Origin: Straminergon stramineum | Taxonomy: Eukaryota; Streptophyta; Bryopsida; Hypnales; Calliergonaceae | NCBI GenBank assembly: GCA_963920665.1 | Contig: OY987273.1 | Coordinates: 14,758,501 to 14,822,500 of the forward strand | Direction of reading: 5' to 3' | DNA length: 64,000 bases | Shown: piece by piece, positions 60,846 through 64,000 of the stretch | Layout: every line of letters begins with the position of its first letter | Numbering within the stretch: the first letter of the stretch is position 1 | The notes under the pieces: generated by a model | Seen by the model: the letters and a program-made list of their open reading frames with translations, nothing else | Told to the model about the DNA's origin: nothing | Databases searched by the model: none | Made by a program: the position numbers and the translations under genes

Positions 60846-61149
60846 TGCCACCTCATAATAATGTTGTCAAAATTGAGTGATGTAAGGCTTGAATGCTTGA
60901 TTGAAATTAGCTTCTTTCAAGCCATTTTTGCTTGGGTTACTACCTCCATGACAAATTTTAGATTGGGAGATGAAGAACATAGAACCTGCCTCATAATAAT
61001 TTATTGCCACCTCATAATAATGTTGTCAAAGTTGAGTGATGTAAGGCTTGAATGCTTGATTGAAATAAGCTTCTTTCAAGCCATTTTTGCCTAGATTATT
61101 GCCTCCATGACAAATTTTAGATTGGAAGATGAAGAACATAGAACCTGGT
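60846..61149. repeat. Tandem duplication, 159-bp unit
   Basis: TGCCACCTCATAATAATG starts at 60846 and 61005; both copies run through GATGTAAGGCTTGAATGC to GATGAAGAACATAGAACCTG with few differences, so the duplication is recent. Confidence 0.85.
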
Positions 61150-61729
61150 ATTGCTAATTGAATTGCCTTCCATCACCTGGGTTACTTGCCTAAAATCGTC
61201 ATCCACAGCTTCCCTATTGAAGAATCGCAGAGAAATTCTGGAGTGCGTAATGAAAGAACTCGAATAAGAATTCATCCAAGCAACTGAAGCGTATGTGCTA
61301 GGGTTTTAGAGCCAGGTCGCGTTATAAAATTCGGTTTGCTATCCCCCGGGACCAACTTCATTAGATGGTTGTGGCGTGAAACTGATAAGCATGACTTGCA
61401 TGATGTTCGCAGGCTCGCATGAATGCATAATCCAACTGAAGTTGACACGCTAGCTTTTATGGCTGCCAACTTGCGATTTACGTCACTATTGCGTTAATTT
61501 TATTCTAATGTAGGAATTGGCAACCTGAAGATTGTGATCCACTAGACTGATCGAATATTTTGGCCTTCCAATGCGAATTCACGTCCACTGAGAGACAATC
61601 TACCAGGGACGAGATAGCTATTTAAATTTTTGGCCAGTTTAATAACCAGCCTGTTCCTAAGGTGTGAGATCCTGAGTGAAGTTTGATTTTGCATCAACGC
61701 AAAGTGTTGAGTCTAATTGCAAAGTAGGG
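61150..61729. other. 5' flank of the esterase-family gene
   Basis: No separate gene; likely promoter and 5' untranslated part of the gene beginning at 61730. No clear TATA box chosen. Confidence 0.4.
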
Positions 61730-63851
61730 ATGATGAGTCAAGGGAGCGTTATGACGGAGCTAATGGGCGCGGCTAGGGGTTTCAAATCCATGGCCGACCT
61801 CAAAGACATAATTGACAGGATAAAGCATGCGAAGATTGTGATGCTGGGAGAAGCTTCTCACGGGACGTAGGAGTTTTATGAGTGGCGCCGCCTCATCTCC
61901 TAGAAGCTCATTGCAAATCATGGATTTAGATTCATTGGGGTGGAAGGCGATTGGCCACCCATGCAGCGTGTCAACCACTTCATCAGGGCAGTGACTGAAT
62001 CAGGCAAGTGCTTCTCGTATTGACTACAATGTTTTTGGACATGAGATTTCTATGTGTTCGTTTTGGAATGATGTATCAGTAGTCGACGGTTTTGATGCAT
62101 TTGTGAATAGACTACTCATTTTCAAGGGCTCTATTCTCCGCAAAGCTGTGATTAACATGGTGCAATTATGCACAAAGGTCGTTAAGAGAATGAGCAGTTG
62201 ATTTGATTATGAGAATACATGTCATGCTAGCGGCTACTCTTTCGGTGTGCAATTTATGTTGGCAAGTTTTGGAATCATAATGCATTTGTGGACATTCAAG
62301 CAGAGATCCTGCGTGGCAAATGTTCGAACCCTATGACTTGGTTAAAACCCCGAGTCGTTGCCTCAGATTGTTTAAATCCAAGTGATAATTTACAGATTCG
62401 CATCCCGAAGCCTAACAAGACGAGAGCGGCCGTGACATTTTAAGGAGCTTCAAGCGATGGCCAACATGGATGTGGGCGAACACGGAGGTGGTGGAACTTG
62501 TTGAATGGTTGAGAGCGTGGAATGGTAAAGTCCCTCGCATGATTGAATTCATATACTACCACTAATGTGCATAGTTGTTGCTTTTGTGAAGCTTGTATTG
62601 CTGCTAATTTAAATTTCGCACCCATGATCTATTTAGTACGGTTGAAGAAAGGCTGACTAATTGGTTCGGAACCCTAAGATGTGGCATGTGGTAGAATCCG
62701 TGAGTGGAAGTAAACGGGTGGGATTTCATGGCCTGGATGTGTACTCGCTGTTCGAATCTATAGAAGCAACCGTGATAGAATTGGAGAGAGTGGATCTAGT
62801 GCTGGCGCAGAATGCGCAACTTCGCTACCAGTGCTTCGACCCCTTCGTGGATGACGAGAAAGAATATGGGCGCTCTCTCATGTCACATCCACAGGGATGC
62901 CGAGAAGGAGTGATCAAAATCTTAACGGTACTTATGGAAACATGTTCTCCTTAAATCAAAGATGATCAGGGTATTAATCATGCATGTACCCCACATGGTA
63001 ATATTGACATCCTTTTGAATGGCTCACATCCGATGGTACTCTAGTGTTTTGATTGATGGACATTGTTTGTGTTTGGATTAACATATTATCATGAGTGCAG
63101 GAGCTGCTACGCAAATGACTTGGCAGCAATGTTGAACCTGGCAAACGCGCGGCCTTGTGGAATGCCACCCAGAATGCGCGAATTGTGAAAAATGCGGAGA
63201 ATTATTACCGTGCCATGCTGGATGTTGACGAGAGATCATGGAATGTGCGGGATCGACACATGATAGAGACCATTGATGCGCTACTAAATTATTATGGCCC
63301 TGAGGCGAAGGGAATCGTCTAGGCACACAACACCCACATTGGTGACTACCGTGCCACTAGCATGATGGAATGAAACACGGTGAACATTGGCAGACTTGCA
63401 CGAGAGAAGTATGGATCGGAACAGATTGCATTGGTAGAATAAATTGAATAATATCCCTCCCCCCCTCCCTCTCCCTACCCTGCCCTTCCCTTTCCTTGGA
63501 TTTCTCGTTCTCACATGATAGTCTTGAACTTGGTATGAATAAAATTGGTGATTGATATTCTTGATGTGCAGGTGGGTTTTTCAACTTATGAAGGCATTGT
63601 GATTGCATCTCACTATTGGGGTGGCGAGATAGCAGCGTTGGCAGTGCACGGGCCCGCACTAGATCGTGGGATTCAGTATTACACAACGTAGCGTTGAAAA
63701 TGAATTCAGATAATGTGGTTCTGGTGTTTGCGAAGCAGCATCAGGAGGGCACTCTTGGGAAAACCAGGAAGGGGCAAAGAGCCATTGGAGTTGTTAATAA
63801 TCTTGCATTTGAGCGTTGGGGAAACTATATTCCCACCTCCTTGGCACAACG
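61730..63851 (+). pseudogene. Erythromycin-esterase-family gene, five exons seen, broken, 3' end outside window
   Basis: Exons join in one consistent frame: 61730-62003, 62420-62524, 62695-62927, 63101-63433 and 63572-63851. The first intron uses a GC-AG pair (AG|GCAAGT); the others are GT-AG, and a donor at 63852 points to a further exon off the edge. Motifs: MLGEASHGT (His 44, matching the catalytic His of EreB), GFRFIGVEGDWPPMQRVNHF, FKRWPTWMWANTEVVELVEW, RVGFHGLDVYSL, YQCFDPFVDD, NYYRAM, SWNVRDRHMIETIDALL, AHNTHIGD (second active-site His) and FSTYEGIVIASHYWGGE. Family members hydrolyse cyclic esters; a plant substrate is unknown to me. Premature stops: TAG 61868, TAG 61901, TGA 63116, TAG 63320, TGA 63371; plus one frameshift at about 63650. 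The introns show it is a eukaryotic gene, not bacterial contamination. Confidence 0.8.
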
Positions 63852-64000
63852 GTAAAATCATTCATGACCACTTCACTGAATATATGTTCTCTTGGCCATC
63901 CAACTTCATTGGCATGTCTTTCCCAGGCCAGGTTGTCTGTTTGTTCAGTCATGTGGAAATTCATTTCTCATCTCTTATTTTTCTTGTTTGCAAAGCCTGG
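63852..64000 (+). other. Intron or 3' part of the esterase-family gene
   Basis: Begins with the donor GTAAAATC. The last exon was not found before the window ends. Confidence 0.4.

Overview
The window looks like nuclear DNA from a land plant with a large, repeat-rich genome. A gymnosperm such as a conifer is my inference; there is no marker gene to prove it. The reasons are AT-rich spacers with no dense gene order, plant-type introns, hAT-type transposases, TTAA- and TAA-flanked MITE-like repeats, and many coding frames that are nearly intact except for scattered TAG or TGA codons. I see no rRNA, tRNA, CRISPR array or bacterial operon. Almost every recognisable gene is decayed, so most of the window is a record of mobile elements and gene fragments.

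Layout. 1-5.2 kb: fragments, then a minus-strand hAT transposase C-terminus (2331-3045) joined directly to a GC-rich minus-strand gene (3039-5106) with a ParB-like GGQH motif. 5.3-12.3 kb: repeats, including a TTAA-type element and a 474-bp TAA-flanked MITE. 12.4-14.3 kb: a 650-codon coiled-coil frame of mobile-element type with six internal stops. 14.3-26.2 kb: mostly AT-rich sequence with small repeats and one unexplained GC-richer block (23.65-24.64 kb).

26.2-52.4 kb is the most interesting part. Five genes, called A-E here, each have a cluster of a short CpG-rich motif (core GCGACC-N-CG) immediately 5' of the start codon. A (minus) is a full-length hAT transposase with BED finger. B (minus), D (plus) and E (minus) share an N-terminal domain I do not recognise, followed by coiled coils; E also has a RING-H2 finger. 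C (plus) is a protein-kinase-like gene. Read in the direction of each gene the motif points the same way in all five, apart from a short inverted block at the distal end of clusters C and E and one isolated inverted copy in D. A TATA-like box lies beside clusters A and E. Spacers between these genes carry several copies of a ~930-bp TTAA-bounded element and a 340-bp tandem repeat built around a hairpin. This could be a large multi-gene mobile element, or a set of mobile genes using a common promoter array.

52.4-64 kb: remains of a multi-exon coiled-coil gene, two exons of a PDCD5 homologue, minisatellites, and a five-exon erythromycin-esterase-family pseudogene that runs off the right edge.

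Across nine of the best-preserved frames I count 25 premature stops: 16 TAG, 9 TGA and no TAA. This fits loss of coding capacity by C-to-T change at methylated CG and CHG sites in silenced DNA.
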